This document shows, piece by piece, positions 42,731 to 50,976 of a DNA stretch of 64,000 nt. The stretch is from Streptomyces humicola (GTDB lineage Bacteria; Actinomycetota; Actinomycetes; Streptomycetales; Streptomycetaceae). Under the pieces are notes generated by a model, which ran no database searches, was not told the origin of the DNA, and saw nothing but the letters and a program-made list of their open reading frames with translations. The stretch lies in contig NZ_JANFNG010000006.1 in NCBI RefSeq assembly GCF_024436035.1, forward strand, positions 124,001-188,000. The letters are read 5' to 3'. The number at the start of each line of letters is the position of its first letter. The stretch's first letter is position 1. The translations under genes were made by a program, and so were the position numbers.

Positions 42731-44566
42731 TCACCCCGCACTTCGGGCACGGACCCGCTCGACGAAGTCGGCGAGACGCGGTGCTTCGAACAGCGCGCGC
42801 ACCGGTACGTCCGCGCCGAGTTCCTGGCGCGTGCGGCTGACGACCTTCATCACCATCAACGAGTGTCCGCCGAGGGCGAAGAAGTCGTCCGCGGACCTCA
42901 CCTCGGCAACTCCGAGCTCCCCGGCCCAGATACCGGCCACCGCCGCTTCGAGGGAGTCGGTATGGGAGTGATGTGCCTCGGCCGGGTCCACACCCCTCGT
43001 CACCGCACGAGCCTGGTCGAGCAGTGCCCGGCGATCGACCTTGCCGTTGGGCGTCAGCGGCATGCGGTCCAGGATCCGCAGTTCATTGGGGACCATGTGG
43101 CCGGGCAGCCGATCGCTCAGGAAGGCACGGAGCCCGTCCGCGTCCGGGCCGCCGGAGCGGACGGTCGCCCAGGCGAGCAGCCGGGACCCCACCGACTCGC
43201 CGGTGTCCGTCACGACGCAGGCGTCCACGACGTCCGGGTGTGCCTTGAGCGCCGCACCGATCTCGCCGAGTTCGACTCGGTACCCACGGACCTTCACCTG
43301 CTGGTCGCGCCGTCCGACGTAGAAGAGCTGGCCGTCGGCCCCCGCCCGTGCGAGATCGCCACTGAGGTAGGTCCGGCGCTGGTCCTGCGGCCCCCAGGAC
43401 GCCGTGCGGAACGCGCGTGCGGTGGCCTCGTCGTCGTTGAAGTAGCCACGGGCCAGGCCGGGTCCCGAGACCCAGATCTCGCCGACCTTGCCCACCGGAG
43501 TAGGCGCGCCATCCTCGTCCCGCAGCGAAACGGCCAGGTCGGACAGCGGCACACCGATGGGGCTGCCGGTGTCGGCGGCCGCGTCCTTCGCCGTGATCCG
43601 GCGGTGGGTGACGTGGACGGTCGTCTCGGTGATCCCGTACATGTTCACCACCCGGGGGTGTTCGTCCCCTCGACGGCCGAACCATCCGCCGAGCGAGGCC
43701 GGGTCGAGCCGTTCACCGCCGAGGATGATCAACCGCAGGCGGTCGAGCCGGGCTGGCCGGCCCTCGTCGGCAGTGGCCAGTGCGGCCAGGGCCGAGGGCG
43801 TCTGGCTGAGGACCGTGACACCCTCGCGGTCGATCAAGTGGAGAAGCTCGTCGGGCGTACGGGCTTTGTCGTCGTCGACGACGACAAGACGGCCGCCGAA
43901 AAGCAACGCCCCCCACATCTCCCACACCGAGAAATCGAAGGCGTAGGAGTGCAGCATCGTCCACACGTCGTCGGAGTCCGGACCATAAAGGTCTGCCGTC
44001 GCGGTCATGAGCCGGGTGACGTTGCGGTGGGTGATTTGCACACCCTTAGGGGTTCCGGTCGATCCCGACGTGAACATCACGTAGGCGAGATCATCCGGCT
44101 CCACCTTTACGCTCGCCGCCGGGCAGTCCCGATCCGAGGTCTCGCCGGCGAACACGAGCGGGCCCGGGTGCCATTTCCCAGCGCGACCGGCGAGCTCCTC
44201 ATCGGTCAGAAGCACCCGGGGAGCCACCCGCTCGATCAGGCTCTCCAAGCGGGCGTCGGGATAGCGGGGGTCGAGCGGCACATAGGCGGCGCCGGCCATG
44301 AGAACGCCGAGAACGGCCGGCACGACCTGGCGGCGGGCGACGAACACCGGCACCAGATCGCCCGGCCGCACACCGGCGGCGGCCAGCCGACCGGCTATGC
44401 ATCCGGCCAGGTCGTGGAGCTCCGCGTAGGACATCGAAGTACCGCCGGCGGTGAGTGCCGTGGCCTCGGGGCTCGTGGCCGCTTGACGGGAGAACCAGGA
44501 GTGCAGCGTATCGGTGGCTACCGCAAGGTCAGTCAATTCAGGTGTATTGATTTCCACTTCCGGCAA
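42731..44566 (-). CDS. NRPS A-PCP, threonine-like pocket
   Basis: 611 residues: adenylation domain (FTSGSTGTPKGVQ near 165, FDFSVWEMW near 210, NMYGITETTVHV, YLSGDLAR, QVKVRGYRVELGE, NGKVDR) and a carrier domain with LGGHSLMVMK near 566. The pocket residues read D-F-W-S-I-G-M-V-H plus the usual Lys, one change from the threonine code D-F-W-N-I-G-M-V-H-K. Threonine or a close relative (allo-threonine, serine, diaminobutyrate) is a reasonable prediction. There is no condensation domain, so the C domain at 22427 or another partner must act. Start TTG 44566 follows GAGGGA. Confidence 0.9.
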   Translation of the reverse strand: MPEVEINTPELTDLAVATDTLHSWFSRQAATSPEATALTAGGTSMSYAELHDLAGCIAGRLAAAGVRPGDLVPVFVARRQVVPAVLGVLMAGAAYVPLDPRYPDARLESLIERVAPRVLLTDEELAGRAGKWHPGPLVFAGETSDRDCPAASVKVEPDDLAYVMFTSGSTGTPKGVQITHRNVTRLMTATADLYGPDSDDVWTMLHSYAFDFSVWEMWGALLFGGRLVVVDDDKARTPDELLHLIDREGVTVLSQTPSALAALATADEGRPARLDRLRLIILGGERLDPASLGGWFGRRGDEHPRVVNMYGITETTVHVTHRRITAKDAAADTGSPIGVPLSDLAVSLRDEDGAPTPVGKVGEIWVSGPGLARGYFNDDEATARAFRTASWGPQDQRRTYLSGDLARAGADGQLFYVGRRDQQVKVRGYRVELGEIGAALKAHPDVVDACVVTDTGESVGSRLLAWATVRSGGPDADGLRAFLSDRLPGHMVPNELRILDRMPLTPNGKVDRRALLDQARAVTRGVDPAEAHHSHTDSLEAAVAGIWAGELGVAEVRSADDFFALGGHSLMVMKVVSRTRQELGADVPVRALFEAPRLADFVERVRARSAG

Positions 44567-44715
44567 CTTTTCCCTCGGATATCGAAGCTGGTCGGTTTGG
44601 GATCCTAGCCGACGGAAAACTCAGGTCTTCCCTTTAAAGGGTGGCCGAATCGCTGCCACAACGGTAGGGGATCTCCTGCGAGTTGCACGCCTTCAGCATG
44701 ATGCAGTGCAGGATG

Positions 44716-44772
44716 TTGACCTAGGCCCGGTCTGGCTGTCGTATGCACCGGTGACTCACACTCAGTAGGAGT
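44716..44772 (+). promoter_or_regulatory. candidate promoter and operator for the 44800 operon
   Basis: In the 233-bp divergent gap, TTGACC at 44716-44721 followed 17 bp later by TCGTAT (44739-44744) makes a plausible -35/-10 pair reading toward the amidohydrolase gene. Just downstream, CACTC-AGTAG-GAGTG is a perfect inverted repeat ending at about 44772, where a repressor could sit. Confidence 0.4.
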
Positions 44773-44799
44773 GCGACTCATTGGATTGGGAGTGTTCTC

Positions 44800-45939
44800 G
44801 TGGAATCCCCTGAAGCAAACTGGCTGCGGCCGCCGTTGAATGACCTTTCGGAGCTGCCACCGGTAGAGGTTCATTGCCACGGGTTCGGTGATGTCGACTT
44901 CTCGGACTTTACGAAGGTCGACCTCGACCGGCTCGAGGAATGGTGCGCACGCGAGGGCGTTTTGAGCCTGCCCACGATGTACCTCCACCGGTCCCAGCTG
45001 GCGGAGTTCGAGGCGTTCGTCCGCGAGTACCACCGTATGCGGCGCGACGGCCGGCTCCAGCACATCGCCGGCATCGCCCTGGAGGGCCCGCTGCTCGCCA
45101 GCCACGGCGGTACCCCCGCCGCGACGGTCTGGGCGCCCACGCGGCACGAGTGGGAGCGCCTCGCGGCGCTGGGGCCGCACGGTCTCATGTACACCGTGGT
45201 GTCGCCGGACGCATTCTCGCCCGCCTCGGAGCTGACCGTTCAGCCCGGCGCCCAGGAGACCGGCTTCGACTGGATCGTCCCCCTGCTCATGGCCCACGGC
45301 ATCCGCCCGGCACTCGGGCACTTCACCCGGGCCGACCCGGCGGCCAGCGCGGAACTCGTCGATGAAATAGTCGAGTTGGCCTGGCATGCCGAGTGGGCCG
45401 GCAACGGTGTCCGGGTCGTCACCGACCACCTCTTCAACGACATGCCGCTCAACATCCGGCACGCGTTCCGCACGTCACAGGCGCGCGCGGAGCGGGACGC
45501 GGTCATCGCCTCCTACGACCTGCCCTCGTGGACGCTCGACAGGATGGCGGAGATCGCCGGACCGGTGCCGGCGGCGATCATGCGCCAGGCGGCGGCGGGA
45601 CGGATCGGCGCCTGCATCAACTTCGATGGCGAGCACGTCGACCTGGCCATCGCGGCACGTGCGGTGCAACTGATGGGCGCCGAGAACTCGATGATGATGA
45701 CGGACCGCTGCGACTCGGCCCGGCTCGGCGGCCAGGGCCTGCACCACATCGAGGACAACGGCCTGTGGTACCAGCAGGACGGCATCGTCGCGGCAGGCTC
45801 CGTGCCCCTCGCCCGTCAGCAGGCCAACGCCCTGTCGCAGGGCCTCACGCCCGCGGAGGTCCACGCCCTCGCGACCGGCACGGCGCACCGGGTGTTCGGC
45901 ATCTCCGCCATGAAGGACCTGCGCCTCCCCACCGCCTGA
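44800..45939 (+). CDS. NagA-like amidohydrolase
   Basis: 379 residues resembling N-acetylglucosamine-6-phosphate deacetylase. The metal and substrate motifs are EVHCHGFGDVDFSDF near 28, GIALEGPLLASHGG near 90, GHFTRADPAASAE, NFDGEHVDLA near 270 and MMTDRCDSARLGG. The HxHG, the EGP glutamate, the HV histidine and the TD aspartate of that family are kept. Such enzymes hydrolyse an N-acyl (acetyl or formyl) group or a cyclic amide. It starts the seven-gene plus-strand operon, GTG 44800 behind GGGAG. A role in removing an acyl protecting group, for example one added by the formyltransferase, is inference. Confidence 0.78.
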   Translation: MESPEANWLRPPLNDLSELPPVEVHCHGFGDVDFSDFTKVDLDRLEEWCAREGVLSLPTMYLHRSQLAEFEAFVREYHRMRRDGRLQHIAGIALEGPLLASHGGTPAATVWAPTRHEWERLAALGPHGLMYTVVSPDAFSPASELTVQPGAQETGFDWIVPLLMAHGIRPALGHFTRADPAASAELVDEIVELAWHAEWAGNGVRVVTDHLFNDMPLNIRHAFRTSQARAERDAVIASYDLPSWTLDRMAEIAGPVPAAIMRQAAAGRIGACINFDGEHVDLAIAARAVQLMGAENSMMMTDRCDSARLGGQGLHHIEDNGLWYQQDGIVAAGSVPLARQQANALSQGLTPAEVHALATGTAHRVFGISAMKDLRLPTA

Positions 45940-45957
45940 CGAAACAAGGAGCCACCC

Positions 45958-46641
45958 ATGCTGGAAGCTCTCGACCGGCTGGTCGTCGACTGGTCGGACC
46001 TGCCCAAGGCCCGTGCACAGACCCGGGAGATCCTCACCGCGCTCGCCGAGGACAAGGCGACGCTGACCCAACTGCTGGAGCGCGCACGGGAGGAGGAGGA
46101 CCTCTTCGACAAATGCGAGCACCACCGGCTGCTCGACAAGCTGGTCATCTACGACGCCCTGGACCGCGGTTTCCGTATCCGCGTCCACGTCTCCACAGAG
46201 GACCACCGGGACCGGCCGCACGACCACCGGTTCACCTTCACGTCGCTGATCATGCGCGGACAGTACAAGCACGTGCGGCACGAACTGGTCGGGCGCCTGT
46301 CCGACGAGGACATCCCGCAGAACGCCCAGGACGACTTCGACGCCGTCCCGACCGACCTGCGGGTCGTGCCCCGGTTCGTCACCAACGAGCAGGCGGGCAA
46401 CTGCTACACGCTCCACCACAGCGAGATCCACACCACGTATACCACCCCCGACACCGTCTCCCTCTTCCTGCGCGGCCCCGCCGAGAAGGAGCGCTCGATC
46501 ATCACCGAGCGCGAGACCGGCCGCGTGTGGTGGCGCTTCGGCGAGGACAAGGAAAAGGCCGAACGCCGGGGCATCAAGCGCATCTCCAAGGACTATTTCG
46601 ACGAGCTCACCGGCCGCCTGCGTGCCATGGAGGTGCTGTGA
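45958..46641 (+). CDS. cupin-fold protein A
   Basis: 227 residues. The second half has a cupin pattern: PHDHRFTFTSLIMRGQYKH gives the H-x-H pair and the G-x-Y-x-H turn, and TLHHSEIHTTYT gives the second-motif histidine. The first ~70 residues are a helical extension (ILTALAEDKATLTQLLERA). It is a paralogue of the next gene, sharing the H-x-H-R-[FY]-x-F-T and H-x-x-x-H-T-T elements. Metal-dependent dioxygenase or isomerase chemistry is typical of such cupins, but no substrate is evident. Start ATG 45958 follows AAGGAG. Its stop overlaps the next start (TGATG). Confidence 0.75.
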   Translation: MLEALDRLVVDWSDLPKARAQTREILTALAEDKATLTQLLERAREEEDLFDKCEHHRLLDKLVIYDALDRGFRIRVHVSTEDHRDRPHDHRFTFTSLIMRGQYKHVRHELVGRLSDEDIPQNAQDDFDAVPTDLRVVPRFVTNEQAGNCYTLHHSEIHTTYTTPDTVSLFLRGPAEKERSIITERETGRVWWRFGEDKEKAERRGIKRISKDYFDELTGRLRAMEVL

Positions 46642-47372
46642 TGGCCACCCGCCCCGGCGACGACCTGCTGGACCCGACCCCGGCGATCCTGCTGGCACCG
46701 CCCTCCGATGCCGAAGTGACGATGGCCGAGGCCCTGATGGCCTCGCTGCCCACTGTTCGCTGGAACGAACTCGAGCGCGCGGCGGAGATCACCGACGCGA
46801 TCGCCCGCCGCCTGGGCGACGACCGCGCGCTGCTGCGCACCCTGGTGGCCCGCGCCATCCGGACGCCCGAGCTGCGGCAGAAGTTCGAGTGCCACGCTCT
46901 GGACGACAAGATCGTCATCTGGGACGACCAGGAGAAGGGCCTGCGCATCCGGCTCCGGCTCGCCAACACCGACCAGTACGAGCGGGTGCACAACCACCGG
47001 TACAGCTTCACGGCGTACATCCTGCACGGCGCCTACCAGCACACGCTCTACGCGACGGACCAGCCGCTCGACGAGACCGCCGACGTCTCACGGTTCTGGC
47101 CGTACTTCGTGCGCGAGGAACCGGCCGGCCGGGTCATCACGCTCGACCACGATCAGCTGCACACCACCATCACCGAGCCCGAGACCATCTCCCTGATGAT
47201 CCAGAGCCCGGCCCAGAAGCGCCGCGCCTTCATGATCCGGCGCGACAACGGGGACGTGTGGTACCGCTACGGCACCGCCGACGAGTCCGAGGAGCGCCGC
47301 TCCGAGGTGCTGATGTCCGACGAGCGGCTGCACCACTGGCTGTCGCGCCTCGAAGCGTTCGGCCTGCTGTGA
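46641..47372 (+). CDS. cupin-fold protein B
   Basis: 243 residues, paralogous to the gene before it. Matching elements are VHNHRYSFTAYILHGAYQH and LDHDQLHTTIT, and the helical N-terminus is about 20 residues longer. Both keep three possible metal-ligand histidines. Tandem cupins made from overlapping genes suggest a heterodimer, or two successive oxidations of related substrates. Neither resembles a bicupin storage protein. The final segment (FMIRRDNGDVWYRYG) parallels the equivalent WWRFG segment in A. Its function is unknown. Confidence 0.75.
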   Translation: MATRPGDDLLDPTPAILLAPPSDAEVTMAEALMASLPTVRWNELERAAEITDAIARRLGDDRALLRTLVARAIRTPELRQKFECHALDDKIVIWDDQEKGLRIRLRLANTDQYERVHNHRYSFTAYILHGAYQHTLYATDQPLDETADVSRFWPYFVREEPAGRVITLDHDQLHTTITEPETISLMIQSPAQKRRAFMIRRDNGDVWYRYGTADESEERRSEVLMSDERLHHWLSRLEAFGLL

Positions 47373-48139
47373 GCATGTCCTACGGCCACCTCGGCTACGG
47401 TCCGTTGCACTGGCAGCGGATCGATCTGTACGGGCCCGCAGAGCCGGAGGAGACCAGGGCGACGGTGGCGGGGGCGACCGTTTCGGCCGCCCCGGTGGTG
47501 CTGGTGCACGGCGGCTTCTGGCGGCACGACCGTACGGCGCAGGACCTGGAACCACTGGCCTGTGCCCTGGTCGGACGCGGTCACCGGGTCGCCGTGGTGG
47601 AGTATCGGCCGAGCTGGGACGGCGGCGTCTGGCCGGCCGCCGCCGACGACTGCCGTGCCGCGCTGCGGACGCTGGAGGAATCGGACACGAGCTGGGCCGG
47701 TGCGACGCTCGTCGGGCACTCGGCCGGCTGCCATCTGCTGCTCGCCTCGATCGCCGGGACGGCCCGCGGAGCCACCGCGGTGCTGCTCGCCCCGGTGACC
47801 GACCTCGCCGAGGCATCCCGCCTCGGGGTGGGCGGCGGATCCGTGGACGACTTCCTCGCCGCCCATCTGGCGGTCGGGGGCAGCCACAAGCAGGCCACCC
47901 CCGAGCCGCACCCGGCCGATCTCGCTTCGCTCACCGTCGTGAGCGCCGAGCACGACCAAGCCGTGCCAAGGGAATTGACGGACCTTCAGTTGGACGACTG
48001 GGTCGGGCGTGGGCTGCCTGTGACATCCGTGCAGGCGCCGGACGCCCGGCACATGCACCTGGTGAATCCGGAGCGCCCGGCCTGCTGCTCCGTCGTACTG
48101 CCGCTGCTGGCGGGCCACGCCTCGATCGTGGAGGAATGA
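47369..48139 (+). CDS. alpha/beta hydrolase, formamidase-like
   Basis: About 256 residues with the HGGFW oxyanion motif near residue 45, the nucleophile GHSAGCHLLLA near 115, an Asp in SAEHDQAVP and a His in ARHMHLVNP. The HGG ... GHSAG arrangement is that of the hormone-sensitive-lipase and arylformamidase groups. The start is GTG 47369, overlapping the cupin stop (GTGA), with ATG 47375 two codons later. Given the formyltransferase in unit 2 and the NagA-like protein here, deformylation is worth testing, but an esterase is equally possible. Confidence 0.82.
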   Translation: MSMSYGHLGYGPLHWQRIDLYGPAEPEETRATVAGATVSAAPVVLVHGGFWRHDRTAQDLEPLACALVGRGHRVAVVEYRPSWDGGVWPAAADDCRAALRTLEESDTSWAGATLVGHSAGCHLLLASIAGTARGATAVLLAPVTDLAEASRLGVGGGSVDDFLAAHLAVGGSHKQATPEPHPADLASLTVVSAEHDQAVPRELTDLQLDDWVGRGLPVTSVQAPDARHMHLVNPERPACCSVVLPLLAGHASIVEE

Positions 48140-48146
48140 GAGAACG

Positions 48147-49127
48147 ATGACGGCGACCACCGCCGAGGCAGACCTGGGCACGCACCTCGTGCCGGAGACG
48201 AACATGTCCGCCGTCAGCCCCAGGGCGTTCGACTCCCTGACCGCGGACCCGCGCAAGCGGGCCGCGTACCGGCTGGACCCCTACGCCCGTGAGGGGCTCG
48301 ACCTGTTCCGCTCGCCCGGCGACCGCGCCTGGCTCTACACGACCACCTTCGTGGTGATCAAGCCGGACGCGGTCGTCGGCCGGCGCGGCGGGCTGGTTCT
48401 GGACATTCTGGGGGAGGAGGGCTGGCAGCCGATCGCGGCCCGGCCGTTCACCTTCGACCCGCTGCTGACCAGGGAGATCTGGCGCTACCAGTTCAACGCC
48501 GCATCCCGGCAGCGAATCGCGGTGGTGGATCACCTGCTGGGATCGAGCCCCTCGCTGCTGGTTCTGCTGCGCGACACTCGCCGGGCAGACGGGCTGCCCG
48601 CCAGCGTCCGGCTGACCGCGGCGAAGGGGGGCGCCGATCCGCAGGCGGCTCACGCGCGCGATCTGCGTACCCGGTTCGGCAGGGTCAACGGCCTGTTCAA
48701 CTTCATCCACACGGCTGATGAACCGGCCGATCTGGTGCGGGAGTTGCGGCTGTTCTGCTATCGGACCGGCACCGACTGGCTCCGCGCCGCCCTCACCGCG
48801 ACACCGTCGTCCACCGGCGAGGAATGTCCGGCTCGAAGCCTGCTCGCCGGCCTCGAGGCCGACGCTCCGACCCACGACCTGGACTCGGCGCAGAGCCTCA
48901 CCCGGCTGGCCGTCCGCTCCGACGTCTGGGGGAGCCTCGCCCGCGAACACGGCGCCCATGACGCCGTACGACGGTGGCTGTCGGCCCTGGACGAGTCCGA
49001 CCTCCCGCCGGGCACGGCCCGATGGGACGTCCTGTCGGTCCTGACAGACTGGATCGACTGCAACGAGCCAGGCGTCGCGCCCCTGTTGGCGACCGTCTCG
49101 GCGACCGACTGGAGGAAAGAAGCGTGA
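48147..49127 (+). CDS. NDK-like protein with C-terminal extension
   Basis: 326 residues. The middle (about 65-215) reads as a nucleoside diphosphate kinase fold: FVVIKPDAVVGRRGGLVLDIL for the opening strand and helix, and RVNGLFNFIHTADEPADLVREL, where the His aligns with the phospho-histidine of NDK (N-x-x-H-x-S-D). The usual enzyme is about 140 residues, so the N-terminal 60 and C-terminal 110 residues are extra and unrecognised. It probably uses the NDK fold for a pathway-specific phosphotransfer, nucleotidyl binding or sensing. The gene lies in the amidohydrolase/cupin operon and overlaps the HAD gene. Confidence 0.7.
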   Translation: MTATTAEADLGTHLVPETNMSAVSPRAFDSLTADPRKRAAYRLDPYAREGLDLFRSPGDRAWLYTTTFVVIKPDAVVGRRGGLVLDILGEEGWQPIAARPFTFDPLLTREIWRYQFNAASRQRIAVVDHLLGSSPSLLVLLRDTRRADGLPASVRLTAAKGGADPQAAHARDLRTRFGRVNGLFNFIHTADEPADLVRELRLFCYRTGTDWLRAALTATPSSTGEECPARSLLAGLEADAPTHDLDSAQSLTRLAVRSDVWGSLAREHGAHDAVRRWLSALDESDLPPGTARWDVLSVLTDWIDCNEPGVAPLLATVSATDWRKEA

Positions 49128-49798
49128 CGTCCCTTCCCCTCGCTCCACAAGCCCTCGTCTTCGACTGCGACGGGCTCCTGGTCGACACCGAGGTTTGCTG
49201 GACCAGAGCCGAGACCAAGATCTTCGCCGCGCACGGTCACGACTTCGGGCACGAGCAGAAGGCACTGGTGATCGGCCGTACGCTGGCGGGCGCGGGTGAG
49301 GCGATGGCCGACTACTTCGGCAGGCCCGGAGCCGGCCCCGAACTCGCCGCGGAGCTCCTCGAGCTCGTCCGGCAGGAACTGGCCGGCGGCGCCGAAGCCC
49401 TGCCCGGGGCCGCCGAGCTGGTCAATGCCTGCGCGCGGGCCCTCCCGGTCGCGGTCGCCAGCAACAGCCCCCGCGAACTTCTCGACACCGCCCTCACCTC
49501 GGCCGGCCTCGCCGACCTCTTCCCGGTCTCCTTCGCGGCCGACGAGGTGGCGGACGCCAAGCCCGCCCCCGACCTCTACCTGAAGGCGTGCGGCGCGTTG
49601 GGGGCGGCGCCGGGGGCCTCGGTGGCCTTCGAGGACTCGGCCACCGGGATCGCCTCGGCCCGGGCCGCGGGGCTGTTCGTCGCAGTGGTGCCGTCGCTGC
49701 CGGGGAGCGAGCTCGACCACGACTGGCTCGGCGGCAGTCTGGCCGAACCCGAACTGGTGAAGTGGGCGGCGGGACTCGGGTATGACATCGCCCCGTGA
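49124..49798 (+). CDS. HAD-superfamily phosphatase/phosphomutase
   Basis: 224 residues of the beta-phosphoglucomutase-like HAD group: LVFDCDGLLVDTE near the N-terminus (nucleophile and acid Asp), PVAVASNSPRELLD (motif II Ser), ADAKPAPDLYLKA (motif III Lys) and VAFEDSATGIASARAAG (motif IV). It should hydrolyse or move a phosphate on a small molecule. GTG 49124 behind GGAGGAAAG overlaps the NDK-like gene (GTGA), linking a possible kinase and a phosphatase in one translational unit. It resembles the HAD half of the CYTH-HAD fusion at 26556. Confidence 0.9.
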   Translation: MTSLPLAPQALVFDCDGLLVDTEVCWTRAETKIFAAHGHDFGHEQKALVIGRTLAGAGEAMADYFGRPGAGPELAAELLELVRQELAGGAEALPGAAELVNACARALPVAVASNSPRELLDTALTSAGLADLFPVSFAADEVADAKPAPDLYLKACGALGAAPGASVAFEDSATGIASARAAGLFVAVVPSLPGSELDHDWLGGSLAEPELVKWAAGLGYDIAP

Positions 49799-50030
49799 CC
49801 TGCTGGTCTGTCTGTGCTCCCGGGTGAGCGAGGGCGAGTTGATCGAGGCCATCCGCGCCGGGCACCGGGACGTCGCCGCGCTGCGCGAGGCCACCGGGGC
49901 CAACACCGGTTGCGGCGACTGCCTGGAGGACCTGGAGGCCCTGCTGACCGACGAGGCGGAGCAGAACGCCCCGGCGGAAGGCGGCCCGCAGAAGTCTGCA
50001 CTGCACCATGCTGAGGGCGGACCCCTCTAG
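49782..50030 (+). CDS. BFD-like [2Fe-2S] protein
   Basis: 82 residues with the bacterioferritin-associated ferredoxin/(2Fe-2S)-BFD pattern: CLCSRVSEGELIEAI (C-x-C) and TGCGDCLEDL (C-x-x-C). The four cysteines would hold a [2Fe-2S] cluster. It overlaps the HAD gene by 17 bases and ends the operon. It may pass electrons to an iron enzyme nearby: the cupins, the 2OG oxygenase at 50255 or the diiron protein at 50977. The C-terminal 25 residues are a poorly conserved acidic tail. Confidence 0.8.
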   Translation: MTSPRDLLVCLCSRVSEGELIEAIRAGHRDVAALREATGANTGCGDCLEDLEALLTDEAEQNAPAEGGPQKSALHHAEGGPL

Positions 50031-50254
50031 CCCGCGGTGAACGGCCGGGAGAGGGTGAATCGGGAGGACGGTTCCGCGAGCGCGAGCCGTCGCCGCTCGC
50101 CCGGCCGGACCCATGAACGGATGGAGCGCTCGTCCCTCTCAGCCATACGCAGCGCTGCCCGCCCCTGCCCGCGGAGCACGGAAACGGCCTCCACCCGCAT
50201 CGGCCGGGCCCGATCCGCGGGCCGTCGGCGCGACTTCGCAGGAAGGACATCACC

Positions 50255-50950
50255 ATGGCTCTCGACACCGACGGTTTCGCCCTCATCGACCTGCCCCCCA
50301 CCTCGGCCGAGGTACTCGCCAGCTACGAGGACCTGCCGGTCGACGCCTACATGGGCCATGGCACCCGGTACAAGAAGTTCTCGCAGTACCGGTTGTCGGC
50401 GGCGCGGGACGGTGCGGGATGGGACTTCGAACGGCTGCCGCACCGGGACTACACCGCGTACCGGAAGTTCAACCCGGTCGGCGGCGGCAAGCGGCGCACC
50501 TACCTCCCGGTGGCGGTGGACTTCACGCCGCTGATCGACGCGGGGGCGCGGTCGCTCGGGCTGGACCGGAGCGAGGACTGGCAGATCAATCTGCACCAGA
50601 ACCGCACCTGTGCCGCACCCGGACGCCCCGGTCCCCTCACCCCGGAGGGCGTGCACCACGACGGGCACGAATTCGTGATGATCGGCGTGCTGCGCCGGGA
50701 GCGGATCGCCGGCGGCGAGACCCGGCTGTGGCGGCCGGACGCCCCGCAGCCGTTCTGGACCGGGGTGATCGGGCCCGACCAGGCCGTACTCCTCGACGAC
50801 CGGGCGATCGCCCACGACGTCACCGATGTGGTGGCGGCCGGTGACGAGCCGGGCCACCGGGACATCTTCATCGTCGCCTTCTCCCGCTGGAGCGAGAAGT
50901 GGTACGGCGACGAGCACGACGCGGCGGCCCTGACGGACAGCGAGAGCTGA
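50255..50950 (+). CDS. 2-oxoglutarate/Fe-dependent dioxygenase
   Basis: 231 residues of the 2OG-Fe oxygenase family found among amino-acid hydroxylases. The iron facial triad is visible as H-x-D in EGVHHDGHEFVMIGVL (about residue 135) and the distal His in DDRAIAHDVTDV. Nearby are the conserved LHQNRTCA and the late Arg (HRDIFIVAFSRW) for oxoglutarate. Family members hydroxylate free amino acids such as isoleucine or threonine precursors. Start ATG 50255 follows AGGAAGGA, 224 bp after the preceding operon. It is the first gene of unit 3. The substrate is probably a free amino acid. Confidence 0.85.
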   Translation: MALDTDGFALIDLPPTSAEVLASYEDLPVDAYMGHGTRYKKFSQYRLSAARDGAGWDFERLPHRDYTAYRKFNPVGGGKRRTYLPVAVDFTPLIDAGARSLGLDRSEDWQINLHQNRTCAAPGRPGPLTPEGVHHDGHEFVMIGVLRRERIAGGETRLWRPDAPQPFWTGVIGPDQAVLLDDRAIAHDVTDVVAAGDEPGHRDIFIVAFSRWSEKWYGDEHDAAALTDSES

Positions 50951-50976
50951 GCAGCACAGAAACGGTTCTTTTCTGT

